The notes below the pieces were generated by a model. It had not been told where the DNA came from. It searched no databases and worked only from the letters and a program-made list of their open reading frames with translations. The translations under genes and the position numbers were made by a program. This document shows positions 1 to 7,259 of a stretch of DNA of 13,188 nt, piece by piece; the first letter of the stretch is position 1; each line of letters opens with the position of its first letter. Origin of the DNA: an uncultured Prevotellaceae bacterium (GTDB taxonomy: Bacteria; Bacteroidota; Bacteroidia; Bacteroidales; Bacteroidaceae); contig CALAEY010000068.1 of the NCBI GenBank assembly GCA_937891085.1, positions 1 through 13,188 of the forward strand. The letters are read 5' to 3'.

Positions 1-17
1 CTAATATTTTAATATAT

Positions 18-110
18 ATGGCGAAAATAAAGAAGTTAAATTCGAAGCGTAAGAATGATAATTCTCAAGAGGCTTTGTGGCTTGAGATTAAAGACGAAAT
101 GGATGAATAA
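18..110 (+). CDS. Possible small hypothetical protein (30 aa), or the tail of a gene entering from the left
   Basis: An ATG at 18 opens a 30-codon reading frame that ends in TAA at 108-110. The peptide is lysine-rich at the start (MAKIKKLNSKRKN) and acidic at the end (EIKDEMDE), and is predicted to be soluble. The frame is also open upstream to the window edge, so this may be the last part of a longer gene. The sequence before the ATG is AT-rich, as is usual for Bacteroidetes starts, but there is no other support. No family is recognised. The gap to the helicase start is about 140 bp, so the two need not be co-transcribed. Confidence 0.3.
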   Translation: MAKIKKLNSKRKNDNSQEALWLEIKDEMDE

Positions 111-146
111 AAAGAGTAAGTTTGTCCAAATCTTAATCGAATCGTC

Positions 147-219
147 TCTGATAGTCTCAGACCGTGCGGTTAATTTGGATAAAAATAGTTAATTGTGACG
201 CAAATGGCTGATAGTCAGC
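147..219 (+). promoter_or_regulatory. Two small dyads sharing CTGATAGTC, upstream of the helicase
   Basis: The 9-mer CTGATAGTC occurs at 148-156 and again at 208-216, exactly 60 bp apart. Each copy sits in a short inverted repeat: TCTGA/TCAGA at 147-151 and 157-161, and GCTGA/TCAGC at 207-211 and 215-219. The pair fills most of the gap before the helicase gene, so they could be operator half-sites or small RNA hairpins in its leader. A degenerate -7-like sequence (TAATTTG, 171-177) lies between them, but I see no matching -33 element. A regulatory role is inference. Confidence 0.25.
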
Positions 220-251
220 ACAAAAACACCTAAAATAAATTTTTGACGAGG

Positions 252-2678
252 ATGAGTATTAACTATAAACAACCCAAGCTGCCTGTGCTCAAAGCCCGGC
301 ACTTGCCCGACAACTGCCGCCCCGAATTGGAGGTGCTGTTGTCGGAGGTTTATGGGTACGACAGCTTCAGGGACTTGGAATTCTATGACGACCTGTTTGT
401 CAGTCATCAGACAAGTCATATCTCTCAAGGTATCTTGATAGAAAGCATCGTCTGTGAGGCCGAGAAAGCCTGTGCACAGACAGAACCCGACAATATCCTG
501 CTCACCTCTCCTACAGGTGCAGGAAAATCCATTCTTTTCCAACTGCCTGCCATCTATTTAGGGAGGCAATACCAGCATCTCACCATTGTTGTTTCACCCT
601 TGAAGGCGCTCATAGAAGACCAAGTGGAGAGTCTTCGGGCGTTGGGCTATACCCGTGCGGCATACGCTTCTTCCGACCTTTCGCCGAATGAGAAGGCGGA
701 GGTGTATCGGCAAGTGCGCGCGGGGGAGGTCGACTTGTTCTATCTCTCTCCAGAGTTACTGCTCTCTTACGACATCCACCACTTTGTGGGCAATAGGCAT
801 ATCGGTCTGATTGTCGTTGACGAGGCGCATACCGTGACCACCTGGGGCAAGGAGTTCCGTGTGGATTACTGGTTCTTAGGGCGCTACCTGAAAGGACTGA
901 AAGCATCGCTGGGTTACCAATTCCCGCTCTTCGCCCTGACGGCAACGGCTGTATGGAATCCCACGGGTTGGAACGACATGGTCTTCGAGACCATCCGTTC
1001 GCTGCAGATGGAGCCTTGTGTGCTCTACGTGGGTACCGTCACCCGCCAAAACATCGGTTTCGACATCCAACAGCTGACACTGGCAGAAGGACAGAACTAC
1101 AACGATGCCAAGACCAAGGCAGTGCTGGAACGCACCAAAGAGTATATCCAGAACCATAAGACCTTATTATATTACCCCTTTGCTTCGGGTATCGATCAGC
1201 GCATGAAAGCCTGGGTAGAGCCTGCTTCTTGGAGCAAGGTTGCCACTTATTACGGCAAGAAAGACCAAGCGCAGAAGGCTGCCATCGTGGAGGCTTTCAA
1301 AGACGGAAGCAAGAAGCTTATCGTTGCCACAAAGGCGTTTGGCATGGGTATCGACATCACTGATATCGACCGCGTATATCACATTGCCCCATCGAGCACC
1401 TTCGTGGATTATGTGCAGGAAATAGGCCGCTCGGCACGTGATGCGAACAGCATGGGCATCTCTGCCACCGACTTCCATGAGCGTGATTTCTACTATATGA
1501 CACACCTGCACCAGATAGGCAACTTGGCGCAAGACCAGCTGATGCTGATTCTGCGACAACTGATGCAGATCTATAAGATGAAGGGACAGCGACAGGAAAT
1601 CCTCGTGTCACTGTCCGACTTTGAGTTTGCCGTGCGCATCCCGAAGGCACGTACCAAGCAAGATTATGAGGCAGAGCTTGGCCAGGTAGTGAAGATGGCC
1701 CTCCTCTGGCTGGAAGATGATCTTTACCAGAGGTATGACAGGAAGCTCTTGGAGGTACTGCCTCAAAACTTATTAGAAGAAGGCTACATCCAAGACAAGA
1801 CAAGCACCGCTTTCGCAGAACGGTTCAGCGACTTTTGCATGCCCGTAGAGGGGGAAGAAAATATCTGGAGAGTGCAACTGGAAAAGCTCTGGGAGAATGC
1901 CTTTGCCGAGCAAAGTTTCAAGGAGTATAAGACGCACATCACCAACGGCACGTTGATCGAAGGTGCCAGACCTGTATTGGTGGGCAAGCACATCGTAGAA
2001 CTAAAAGAAGACAGCAGCGCCATCAAAGCGCGTTTGGATCGTCTATTTACCGACTTGAAACTGCTCTTTAACATCCGTCTGCGTACGAGTAAGGGACATA
2101 TAGAAGAAAGCGAACTTCGTGAGGTGTTTGCCAACCATCAGATGTATGTGCGCAGCGCCAAGCACTTCATCACCTCTCTATTGGAGTCACGCACAGAAGA
2201 AGGACGCAGCGTGAGCTACATCAGCAGTCAGAAGAAGCGCGAATCCAATGAGTTGCTGTTCACTGTGACGCGTGGTTATGATTTGCTGCTAAGCCGTTAT
2301 CAAAAGCTCTTTAGCCAACGCATCATAGGTGAGAAAGGCACTATCTTGCAATTCTACTGCACCCCTTTCTCAGACCTGAACATGCTGCTCAATCTGCTCA
2401 GCATGCTTGGCGGACTCTCCTTCATTGCCGAAGGTGGAGGGTCTCCTGCTGTGGTAGTGCGTTTTCATGACCCTGACACTTTGCAGGCTTTAACAGAAAG
2501 CGATGATTATCAGAACCTCATCCTGGAAGTCAATGAGCAACTATTCAACGACCAAGTCACCCTTTTCCGCCTCTTTTTCGGCAATAGCCAACTGACCGAC
2601 CGTGAACGTTGGGCGTTTATCGAAAGCTACTTCACAGGAACCAGTGTAGCTGATCTCAAAGAGAAGTACGGCAACTAA
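252..2678 (+). CDS. RecQ-type DEAH-box DNA helicase with an unrecognised C-terminal region
   Basis: Superfamily 2 helicase of the RecQ kind, expected to unwind DNA 3' to 5' using ATP. Numbered from the ATG at 252 (808 aa), visible motifs are Walker A TSPTGAGKS (about 85-93), motif Ia SPLKALIEDQ, the DEAH box (190-193), the RecQ aromatic loop WGxxFRxDY just after it, TAT (about 230), FGMGIDITDI (about 363-372) and the arginine-finger motif QEIGRSAR (about 389-396). After about residue 420 I recognise nothing: no four-cysteine RecQ zinc module and no clear HRDC domain. At 808 aa it is longer than housekeeping RecQ proteins of about 600-730 aa. A TTG at 243 would add three residues, but the ATG is preferred. 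A specialised role such as phage defence or element maintenance is possible, but nothing visible proves it. The stop lies 8 bp from the convergent lipoprotein stop. Confidence 0.9.
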   Translation: MSINYKQPKLPVLKARHLPDNCRPELEVLLSEVYGYDSFRDLEFYDDLFVSHQTSHISQGILIESIVCEAEKACAQTEPDNILLTSPTGAGKSILFQLPAIYLGRQYQHLTIVVSPLKALIEDQVESLRALGYTRAAYASSDLSPNEKAEVYRQVRAGEVDLFYLSPELLLSYDIHHFVGNRHIGLIVVDEAHTVTTWGKEFRVDYWFLGRYLKGLKASLGYQFPLFALTATAVWNPTGWNDMVFETIRSLQMEPCVLYVGTVTRQNIGFDIQQLTLAEGQNYNDAKTKAVLERTKEYIQNHKTLLYYPFASGIDQRMKAWVEPASWSKVATYYGKKDQAQKAAIVEAFKDGSKKLIVATKAFGMGIDITDIDRVYHIAPSSTFVDYVQEIGRSARDANSMGISATDFHERDFYYMTHLHQIGNLAQDQLMLILRQLMQIYKMKGQRQEILVSLSDFEFAVRIPKARTKQDYEAELGQVVKMALLWLEDDLYQRYDRKLLEVLPQNLLEEGYIQDKTSTAFAERFSDFCMPVEGEENIWRVQLEKLWENAFAEQSFKEYKTHITNGTLIEGARPVLVGKHIVELKEDSSAIKARLDRLFTDLKLLFNIRLRTSKGHIEESELREVFANHQMYVRSAKHFITSLLESRTEEGRSVSYISSQKKRESNELLFTVTRGYDLLLSRYQKLFSQRIIGEKGTILQFYCTPFSDLNMLLNLLSMLGGLSFIAEGGGSPAVVVRFHDPDTLQALTESDDYQNLILEVNEQLFNDQVTLFRLFFGNSQLTDRERWAFIESYFTGTSVADLKEKYGN

Positions 2679-2686
2679 CTCTCCCC

Positions 2687-3091
2687 CTACTCCGTCTTAT
2701 CTTTCTTCCCAAACGCCTCAACCAATTCCTTAATCTCATCAATCACCGATTTCACACCCGCCGTAACGCCAGCCACACCGCGAGCCGTGCTCATCGTCAC
2801 ACCCTTGCCAAAGCCAGTGATGCACTTCGCTTGCAGCGTAGCTATCTCTGCCAGTTCTGCAGTAGTATAATCTGACCGATGCTTCAGAATCTTCTGGTTA
2901 GCCTTCACATACTTATTCTTCGCCTTATTCCAGTCCTGCAGACTATACATCTCCCCCTTTGTCTCCATATTCGTTGACAGACGGCGCAGGGTATTCACAG
3001 GTGCCATCTTAGGGCTGCAAGAAGACAGGGTGAGCAGACCGACAATAAACAGCATAAACAGAAATACCTTATTCATTCTTCTCATAGTCAT
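2687..3091 (-). CDS. Small lipoprotein of unknown function (134 aa)
   Basis: The N-terminus is a type II signal peptide: basic residues (MRRMNK), a hydrophobic stretch, then lipobox LSSC with Cys at residue 25. The mature part is lysine-rich and mostly helical. It has a YSLQDWNKAKNKYVKANQKI region, then a small glycine/alanine stretch (FGKGVTMSTARGVAGVTAG), and ends in a charged helix (IDEIKELVEAFGKKDKTE). It is probably anchored to the outer or inner membrane facing the periplasm. The family is not recognised. Three in-frame ATGs (3091, 3085, 3076) precede the hydrophobic core; the first is used here, but the promoter distance fits any of them. It has its own promoter, so it is likely monocistronic, and it converges on the helicase gene with 8 bp between stops. 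Confidence 0.75.
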   Translation of the reverse strand: MTMRRMNKVFLFMLFIVGLLTLSSCSPKMAPVNTLRRLSTNMETKGEMYSLQDWNKAKNKYVKANQKILKHRSDYTTAELAEIATLQAKCITGFGKGVTMSTARGVAGVTAGVKSVIDEIKELVEAFGKKDKTE

Positions 3092-3114
3092 AGCGTTTTA
3101 ATCATAATTGGCTG

Positions 3115-3145
3115 CAAGGTAGAAAGAATTTGGGAAATGTGCAAA
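3115..3145 (-). promoter_or_regulatory. Bacteroidetes-type promoter for the 134-aa lipoprotein
   Basis: Read on the minus strand, a TTTG (-33 element, 3142-3145) is followed after 20 bp by TACCTTG (3115-3121), close to the -7 consensus TAnnTTTG. The predicted start site lies about 20 nt before the first ATG at 3091. The -33 element touches the T-tract of the upstream gene's terminator, so the two transcription units are packed end to end. Confidence 0.6.
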
Positions 3146-3146
3146 T

Positions 3147-3181
3147 AAAAAAGGGATGCCCATCAGAAATAAGCATCCCTT
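3147..3181 (-). terminator. Rho-independent terminator after the 117-aa lipoprotein
   Basis: The inverted repeat AAGGGATGC/GCATCCCTT (arms 3173-3181 and 3151-3159, loop of 13 nt) is followed on the minus strand by a T-rich tail at 3147-3152. It starts 19 bp after the stop of the gene at 3201..3554. The perfect 9-bp stem with a T run on the minus strand fixes the direction. Confidence 0.8.
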
Positions 3182-3200
3182 AACGAAGAATATATCCACA

Positions 3201-3554
3201 TTAATCTTGATAAGTCACTTCACTACCAAGTCTGTCTCGATCCATTTCCATGCGAGAACGATAGAGTTTTCCATCTTTCAAGTAGTAATAAGACTGATCA
3301 CCATTAAACTCGATATTTGCAAACTCCACATCACCGTCTTTCACAATCTTCCATGAGGAATCATAGACAACATCATCGAAATGAATAACAGCTGATGAAT
3401 CAGACTTCAATTCAAAGCTGATACCATTCCCAATAGTAAAGGTGCCAGCGTATGGATGTTGAGCAGCTTTACTTGCCTTAGCATTACCTCCTCCACAGGA
3501 AGAAAGACAAACGATAGCAGTAAATAAAACAAAGATCCCGAATAATCTTTTCAT
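3201..3554 (-). CDS. Small lipoprotein, beta-rich, function unknown (117 aa)
   Basis: A type II signal peptide (MKRLFGIFVLFTAIVCLSSC) puts the lipidated Cys at residue 20. A short Gly/Ala/Ser linker (GGGNAKASKAAQ) follows, then about 85 residues of alternating beta-strand pattern containing YAGTFTIGNGISFEL, SSWKIVKDGDVEF and QSYYYLKDGKLYRS. This resembles small beta-sandwich or lipocalin-like periplasmic lipoproteins, but no family can be named. An ATG 33 bp further upstream (3587) gives a longer frame, but its extra 11 residues would precede a complete signal peptide and its start lies inside the terminator hairpin, so the ATG at 3554 is preferred. No promoter is visible between this start and the large lipoprotein gene upstream. 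It may be expressed by read-through. Confidence 0.8.
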   Translation of the reverse strand: MKRLFGIFVLFTAIVCLSSCGGGNAKASKAAQHPYAGTFTIGNGISFELKSDSSAVIHFDDVVYDSSWKIVKDGDVEFANIEFNGDQSYYYLKDGKLYRSRMEMDRDRLGSEVTYQD

Positions 3555-3569
3555 CTTTTCTATTGAATT

Positions 3570-3604
3570 AAAAAGAGAGTGTTCCACAAGGGAACACCCT
3601 CTCT
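3570..3604 (-). terminator. Strong hairpin terminator after the large surface lipoprotein
   Basis: On the minus strand the hairpin is AGAGAG-G-GTGTTCC, loop CTTGT, GGAACACTCTCT, followed by TTTTTAATT (arms 3591-3604 and 3574-3585). The stem is 12 bp with one bulged G. It lies 33 bp past the stop of the 1135-aa gene and only 15 bp before the ATG of the next gene. A weaker AT-rich hairpin (TTAAGC/GCTTAA, 3616-3632) comes just before it, right after the stop codon. Confidence 0.8.
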
Positions 3605-3636
3605 ATGAGTTATGTTTAAGCTATATGCTTAATCAA

Positions 3637-6600
3637 TTAGTTCTTACCCTGATTGTCATCAGTACCCTGGTTAGTAACAACCTTCACTGCCAGGTATGCT
3701 ACATAGTTCTTCCACTTGTAACCATAAGTTACAGGAATGTACATCATGTAGTCATTGTTCACTGGAGTACCAGAATAGTTGTAGTAAGTCAGAGTCTGAG
3801 CGTCCTCATCATAAACCACCTTAGTGTTAGAAGGAACAGGACCATCAGTTACACCCTCAGTAGGAACGAGGTTGCCATCAACATCCTTCTTCAGGTTAGT
3901 CTTGATGTTGTCAGTATCCCAAACACCAGCGGTTGCCTCATAGAAGTCACCAAGTGCAAGAGCCAAGTCATAGTACTCAGCTGGGTACTGCTTCTTAGCA
4001 CCGAACAATTCCTTCTTAATCACAGCCTTAGCAGCATCTGAAGTCTTCGGGCTGATAACTGGGTAGTAAACCTTGTTAGCATCAGCATTCCAAGAACGAT
4101 AGATGTTAGCGTTAGCAACGAAGATGGTGCTACCATCGATAGTTGCATCGGTGAAGTGATCTGAATCTGGTTCTGGAGCCTGCAGAGGTTCGATGATGTA
4201 AGCATCGTACTCCTTAATCAGCACCTTAGCATAGTTGTTACCGCAGAGGTCAGCAACCAACTTGATAGGAACTAACTGGCCTACGAGAGCCTTAGCTGCC
4301 TCAGTTGGGAATGACTCATCATCTGTCTCATAAGCCCAAGGCTCGTGATCTGGATTAGCCTCTTCCAACTTAATGTTGTAAGTCAACTCATCAGCATTCA
4401 ACTGGTTAGGTTCGTAGTTAACGATTGTTGCAGCCTTCTCATTGAAGGTCTTCTTGTCAGTCTTAGAAGCACTGATCCAGAGTTCTGGCTCCTTCTTATC
4501 GTTATTCACTACGTATGCGTAACCCTTCTTATAAGTGCTAGTAGCCTTATCATAGTAGTAATAAGTGTGGTTAGCATCGTTCAGCTTGCTCTCATCGTAA
4601 GTGAAGCGAACACCTTCTTTCTCGAAGCCAGCGTATGGCTTGTCAACAGCTGTTCTCTTAACACCCTCGCTCAGGTTCTTCACCCAAGTCTTCAGAGCCT
4701 CGATACCATACTCAGAAGCGTAGTAGTACTTGCCAGCCTTCTTAGAGTCGGTGTAGTAGATAACTGCATCAGCACCAGTAGTAGGCTTCTTAGCCTGATC
4801 ATCAACGAAACCATTCAACAGGTCAGTGTAGATGTTGTTGGTTGGGTTGTTGGTAGTGTTAGTACCCCATGCTGGGTTAGCCTCTTCAGTATTGAAAACG
4901 ATTGGGTTCACATTGAATACTGTCCACTTAGTGTCAGTATTTCTCCAATAACGAGCATCATAGCCCCAGAGTTCGAAGCCTGGCTTGTAGATAACCTTAG
5001 TGAAGGTAATTACAAGAGTATTCTCAGTGTCGCTATACCACTCGATGGTGTTGGTGAACTCCATCTTCTCCTGCTTGTTCCAATCTGGATACTTCTTAGC
5101 GATGTCAGCAGCGGTCAGAGTCCACTGGATGTTGTAAGACTCAACATCGTTCTCAGTGTTCTTCTTCAGCTCAACAACACCCCAGTCATTCTTATCGTTA
5201 GTTGCGTCAAAGCCTTCGTCAGTGTAAACTGCGTGGAACTCACGCTTAGTCATACCACCTTCCTTAGCCTTGTCGTAGATCTTAACGTTCATATCCTCAG
5301 TACCAAGCAACATTACGTAATTGTCGCACTTGTACAGTTCCTCAGAATAAGCTACAGACAGAGCGTTAGTGCCAGTAGTCTTCACCCACTTAATCTTGAT
5401 GTAGCGGATAGCGATCAGGTTATTGTTAACCTCATCCCACAACTCAACGCGAACGATAGGCTCACGACCTACTGCAGTAGCAGAACCACCGTCGATGGTG
5501 TAAACCTGAGACTCAACGATACCGTCCTTAGAAACCTTAGCAAACTTCTGCTGGTCAGTCTTGTTAGAGTTACCCTCTGGACCACCCAGTGTATTGTAAG
5601 CAGCCTTAGCCAGATAGAAGCGGAAGCCCAGGCCATAGTCTGCAAAGTTAGACAGATTCTCATGAGCGGTGTGGTCAGCAGCACCAACCTCAGTTGTACA
5701 AACAGCAACCCACTGCTTCAGATCCAGAGGTTTGTCATAGTCAGCCTTGATGTCAACATACTGGTTAACCTCAGAATCATAGATGCAGATAGAGTCATGA
5801 TAGTGAACATACAGACCATCCTTGCCAATCTGGGCATTCTTAGTAGCCTGAACCTCATCATTGAACTCACCAGTTACCTTCTTCCAATCCTGCTTTGCAT
5901 GTGCGATATAAGGAACCTTGAACAACTCCTCAACGCGAACATACTCAGAATTTACATAAGCCTCAGTCTCATCAGCCTGCAAGTTATCGTCAGAGATAGG
6001 AGCCTTCAGAGAAACCATAGTGAACTGCTCAGCAGTACCGGCAACGCCGTCTTCCTTAGCATCTGTATGAGCCAGACCCTTAGTAGTGATAGGAGTTGTC
6101 ACAGTCTTCTCGAACTGAACAGACAGCACGTTCTTGTCAATGCTATAAGCAGTTGGCTTGATTGGAGTATTCTCAGCAATCTGCACATCTGCTCTTGTGA
6201 TGTTGGTAGAAGTAGTGCTCTCGAAGATAGGCATCTTGATGTCCTGAGTACGAACACCATTGTTAGGACTTACATGATAGTAAGCCATGTTCTTCTTTGT
6301 AGAAACATATACAGGGGCTACCTCCTTCTTTGTCTTAGCATCTATCACTGCGGTGTGGTCGTATACTGGACGAGCTTCGTGACCTTCCTGCAGACCATCG
6401 TGAGGAGCTTCGCCCTTCACATATACCTGAGGGGTATAAGTCAAAGAAGTCAGCGTGATAGCTGCAATACCGTTGATGTGAGTGGTTGGGATAACAGCCA
6501 GACTCTGCAGACGGTGACCCAGGATAGCGGTAACCTTAGCAGTAGCCTTGTCAACCTCAGCCTTCAACTTGGCAATGTCCTCATCAGACAAGCCCTGTGG

Positions 6601-7044
6601 AGCAGCATCAATCTTCTTGGCCAAAGCCTCAACCTCAGCCTTTACAGCGGCAATGGCCTCAGCCTTAGCGTCTGCTGCATCCTTAGCAGCTTGAGCAGCC
6701 TCAGCAGCGGCCTCAGTAGCAGCTTTTTGAGCCTTGGCAGCATCAACAGCAGCTTGAGTACCAGAAGTACTGGCAGCATCGAGTGCAGCCTTAGCATCTT
6801 CAGCAGCCTGCTGAGCAGCAGTCAAAGCTGTAGCAGCAGAGCTCTTAGCAGCAGCAGCCTCTGAAGTAGCCGTACTCAACTGTGAAGTCAGAGTAGCCAA
6901 CTGGTCAGACAAACCGCCAAGATTGCTAATGCGTGCATTGATTTCATCAATCTCGTCATCGTAATCCTTACAAGACGTGATTGTCCCCGCAGAACCCAAG
7001 ATCAGGGCTCCGAAGAGAATCGCATTTAGAAACTTTTTGTACAT
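3637..7044 (-). CDS. Large, probably abundant surface lipoprotein with alanine-rich coiled coil (1135 aa)
   Basis: A signal peptide ends at lipobox TITSC, with Cys at residue 25. It is followed directly by KDYDDEIDEIN, an acidic stretch like the Bacteroidetes lipoprotein export signal, so the protein is expected on the cell surface. Residues of about 30-175 are an alanine-rich coiled coil (AAEAAQAAKDAADAKAEA), and the remaining 950 residues look beta-rich with many Tyr, Asn and Asp. The N-terminus resembles the CxDYDDDI start of DUF4988/PL29-N-type Bacteroidetes proteins, a recollection that needs a profile search. No catalytic motif is seen, so a structural role such as stalk, S-layer-like or adhesin protein is plausible. 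Codon choice is strongly biased: TTA, CTA and TCA are absent over about 840 codons, which suggests high expression. The gene has a long leader and a strong terminator. Confidence 0.85.
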   Translation of the reverse strand: MYKKFLNAILFGALILGSAGTITSCKDYDDEIDEINARISNLGGLSDQLATLTSQLSTATSEAAAAKSSAATALTAAQQAAEDAKAALDAASTSGTQAAVDAAKAQKAATEAAAEAAQAAKDAADAKAEAIAAVKAEVEALAKKIDAAPQGLSDEDIAKLKAEVDKATAKVTAILGHRLQSLAVIPTTHINGIAAITLTSLTYTPQVYVKGEAPHDGLQEGHEARPVYDHTAVIDAKTKKEVAPVYVSTKKNMAYYHVSPNNGVRTQDIKMPIFESTTSTNITRADVQIAENTPIKPTAYSIDKNVLSVQFEKTVTTPITTKGLAHTDAKEDGVAGTAEQFTMVSLKAPISDDNLQADETEAYVNSEYVRVEELFKVPYIAHAKQDWKKVTGEFNDEVQATKNAQIGKDGLYVHYHDSICIYDSEVNQYVDIKADYDKPLDLKQWVAVCTTEVGAADHTAHENLSNFADYGLGFRFYLAKAAYNTLGGPEGNSNKTDQQKFAKVSKDGIVESQVYTIDGGSATAVGREPIVRVELWDEVNNNLIAIRYIKIKWVKTTGTNALSVAYSEELYKCDNYVMLLGTEDMNVKIYDKAKEGGMTKREFHAVYTDEGFDATNDKNDWGVVELKKNTENDVESYNIQWTLTAADIAKKYPDWNKQEKMEFTNTIEWYSDTENTLVITFTKVIYKPGFELWGYDARYWRNTDTKWTVFNVNPIVFNTEEANPAWGTNTTNNPTNNIYTDLLNGFVDDQAKKPTTGADAVIYYTDSKKAGKYYYASEYGIEALKTWVKNLSEGVKRTAVDKPYAGFEKEGVRFTYDESKLNDANHTYYYYDKATSTYKKGYAYVVNNDKKEPELWISASKTDKKTFNEKAATIVNYEPNQLNADELTYNIKLEEANPDHEPWAYETDDESFPTEAAKALVGQLVPIKLVADLCGNNYAKVLIKEYDAYIIEPLQAPEPDSDHFTDATIDGSTIFVANANIYRSWNADANKVYYPVISPKTSDAAKAVIKKELFGAKKQYPAEYYDLALALGDFYEATAGVWDTDNIKTNLKKDVDGNLVPTEGVTDGPVPSNTKVVYDEDAQTLTYYNYSGTPVNNDYMMYIPVTYGYKWKNYVAYLAVKVVTNQGTDDNQGKN

Positions 7045-7068
7045 AATAGAAAACTTTTAATTTATAAA

Positions 7069-7110
7069 TTAAAAAAACAATAATTGATTATACATATTTA
7101 TATTTACCAT
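7069..7110 (-). CDS. Possible 13-codon leader ORF just before the large lipoprotein
   Basis: On the minus strand ATG at 7110 opens 13 codons (MVNINMYNQLLFF) ending in TAA at 7069-7071, 24 bp before the lipoprotein ATG. A GGAG at 7123-7126 lies 12 nt upstream of its start, a somewhat long Shine-Dalgarno spacing. The peptide is made of AT-rich codons and could be chance. If translated, it could influence initiation at the downstream gene. Confidence 0.2.
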   Translation of the reverse strand: MVNINMYNQLLFF

Positions 7111-7120
7111 ATCTCGTTTT

Positions 7121-7153
7121 ACTCCTTTCACTTTCCTTTGGTGACCTCCTTTC
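7121..7153 (-). promoter_or_regulatory. Shine-Dalgarno-like sites in the leader of the large lipoprotein
   Basis: On the minus strand GAAAGGAGGT (7144-7153) is a perfect 10-nt complement to the usual 16S rRNA 3' end (ACCUCCUUUC). A second site, GAAAGGAG, lies at 7122-7129. The stronger one is about 100 nt before the lipoprotein ATG and 33 nt before the small ATG at 7110, too far to act as a normal ribosome binding site for either. Bacteroidetes rarely use Shine-Dalgarno pairing, so a full-length match in a leader is unusual. Confidence 0.4.
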
Positions 7154-7169
7154 CCAATGAACCTTGATT

Positions 7170-7259
7170 CTAATAAGTAGCAACAGAAGACTCCCCACCA
7201 AGATTTCTCCTTTGGCAGGAAGCCTTAAACAGGCTCATTATTAGTTTCAGATAGTCCAT
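7170..7259 (-). CDS. Candidate 29-aa small protein in the leader of the large lipoprotein
   Basis: On the minus strand ATG at 7259 opens 29 codons and ends in TAG at 7170-7172. The peptide starts MDYLKLIMSLFKASC and ends GGESSVATY: a short hydrophobic N-terminal helix, a basic centre (QRRN) and a polar Gly/Ser tail, with one cysteine. The AT-rich sequence before the ATG (TTATAAAAGAC) fits Bacteroidetes initiation. It lies between the candidate promoter at 7371 and the lipoprotein start at 7044, so it would be on the same mRNA. It is too short and lacks the Ser-rich tail and residues needed to call it a signal peptide. No family is claimed. It could be a leader peptide, a regulatory small protein or a chance ORF. 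Confidence 0.4.
   Translation of the reverse strand: MDYLKLIMSLFKASCQRRNLGGESSVATY

Noticed and set aside
4345..6864. Plus-strand ORF of 839 codons
   Set aside because: It is exactly antisense and in codon register with the 1135-aa lipoprotein, which has a signal peptide, leader and terminator. The antisense product is a low-complexity Leu/Ser/Val-rich sequence without domains.
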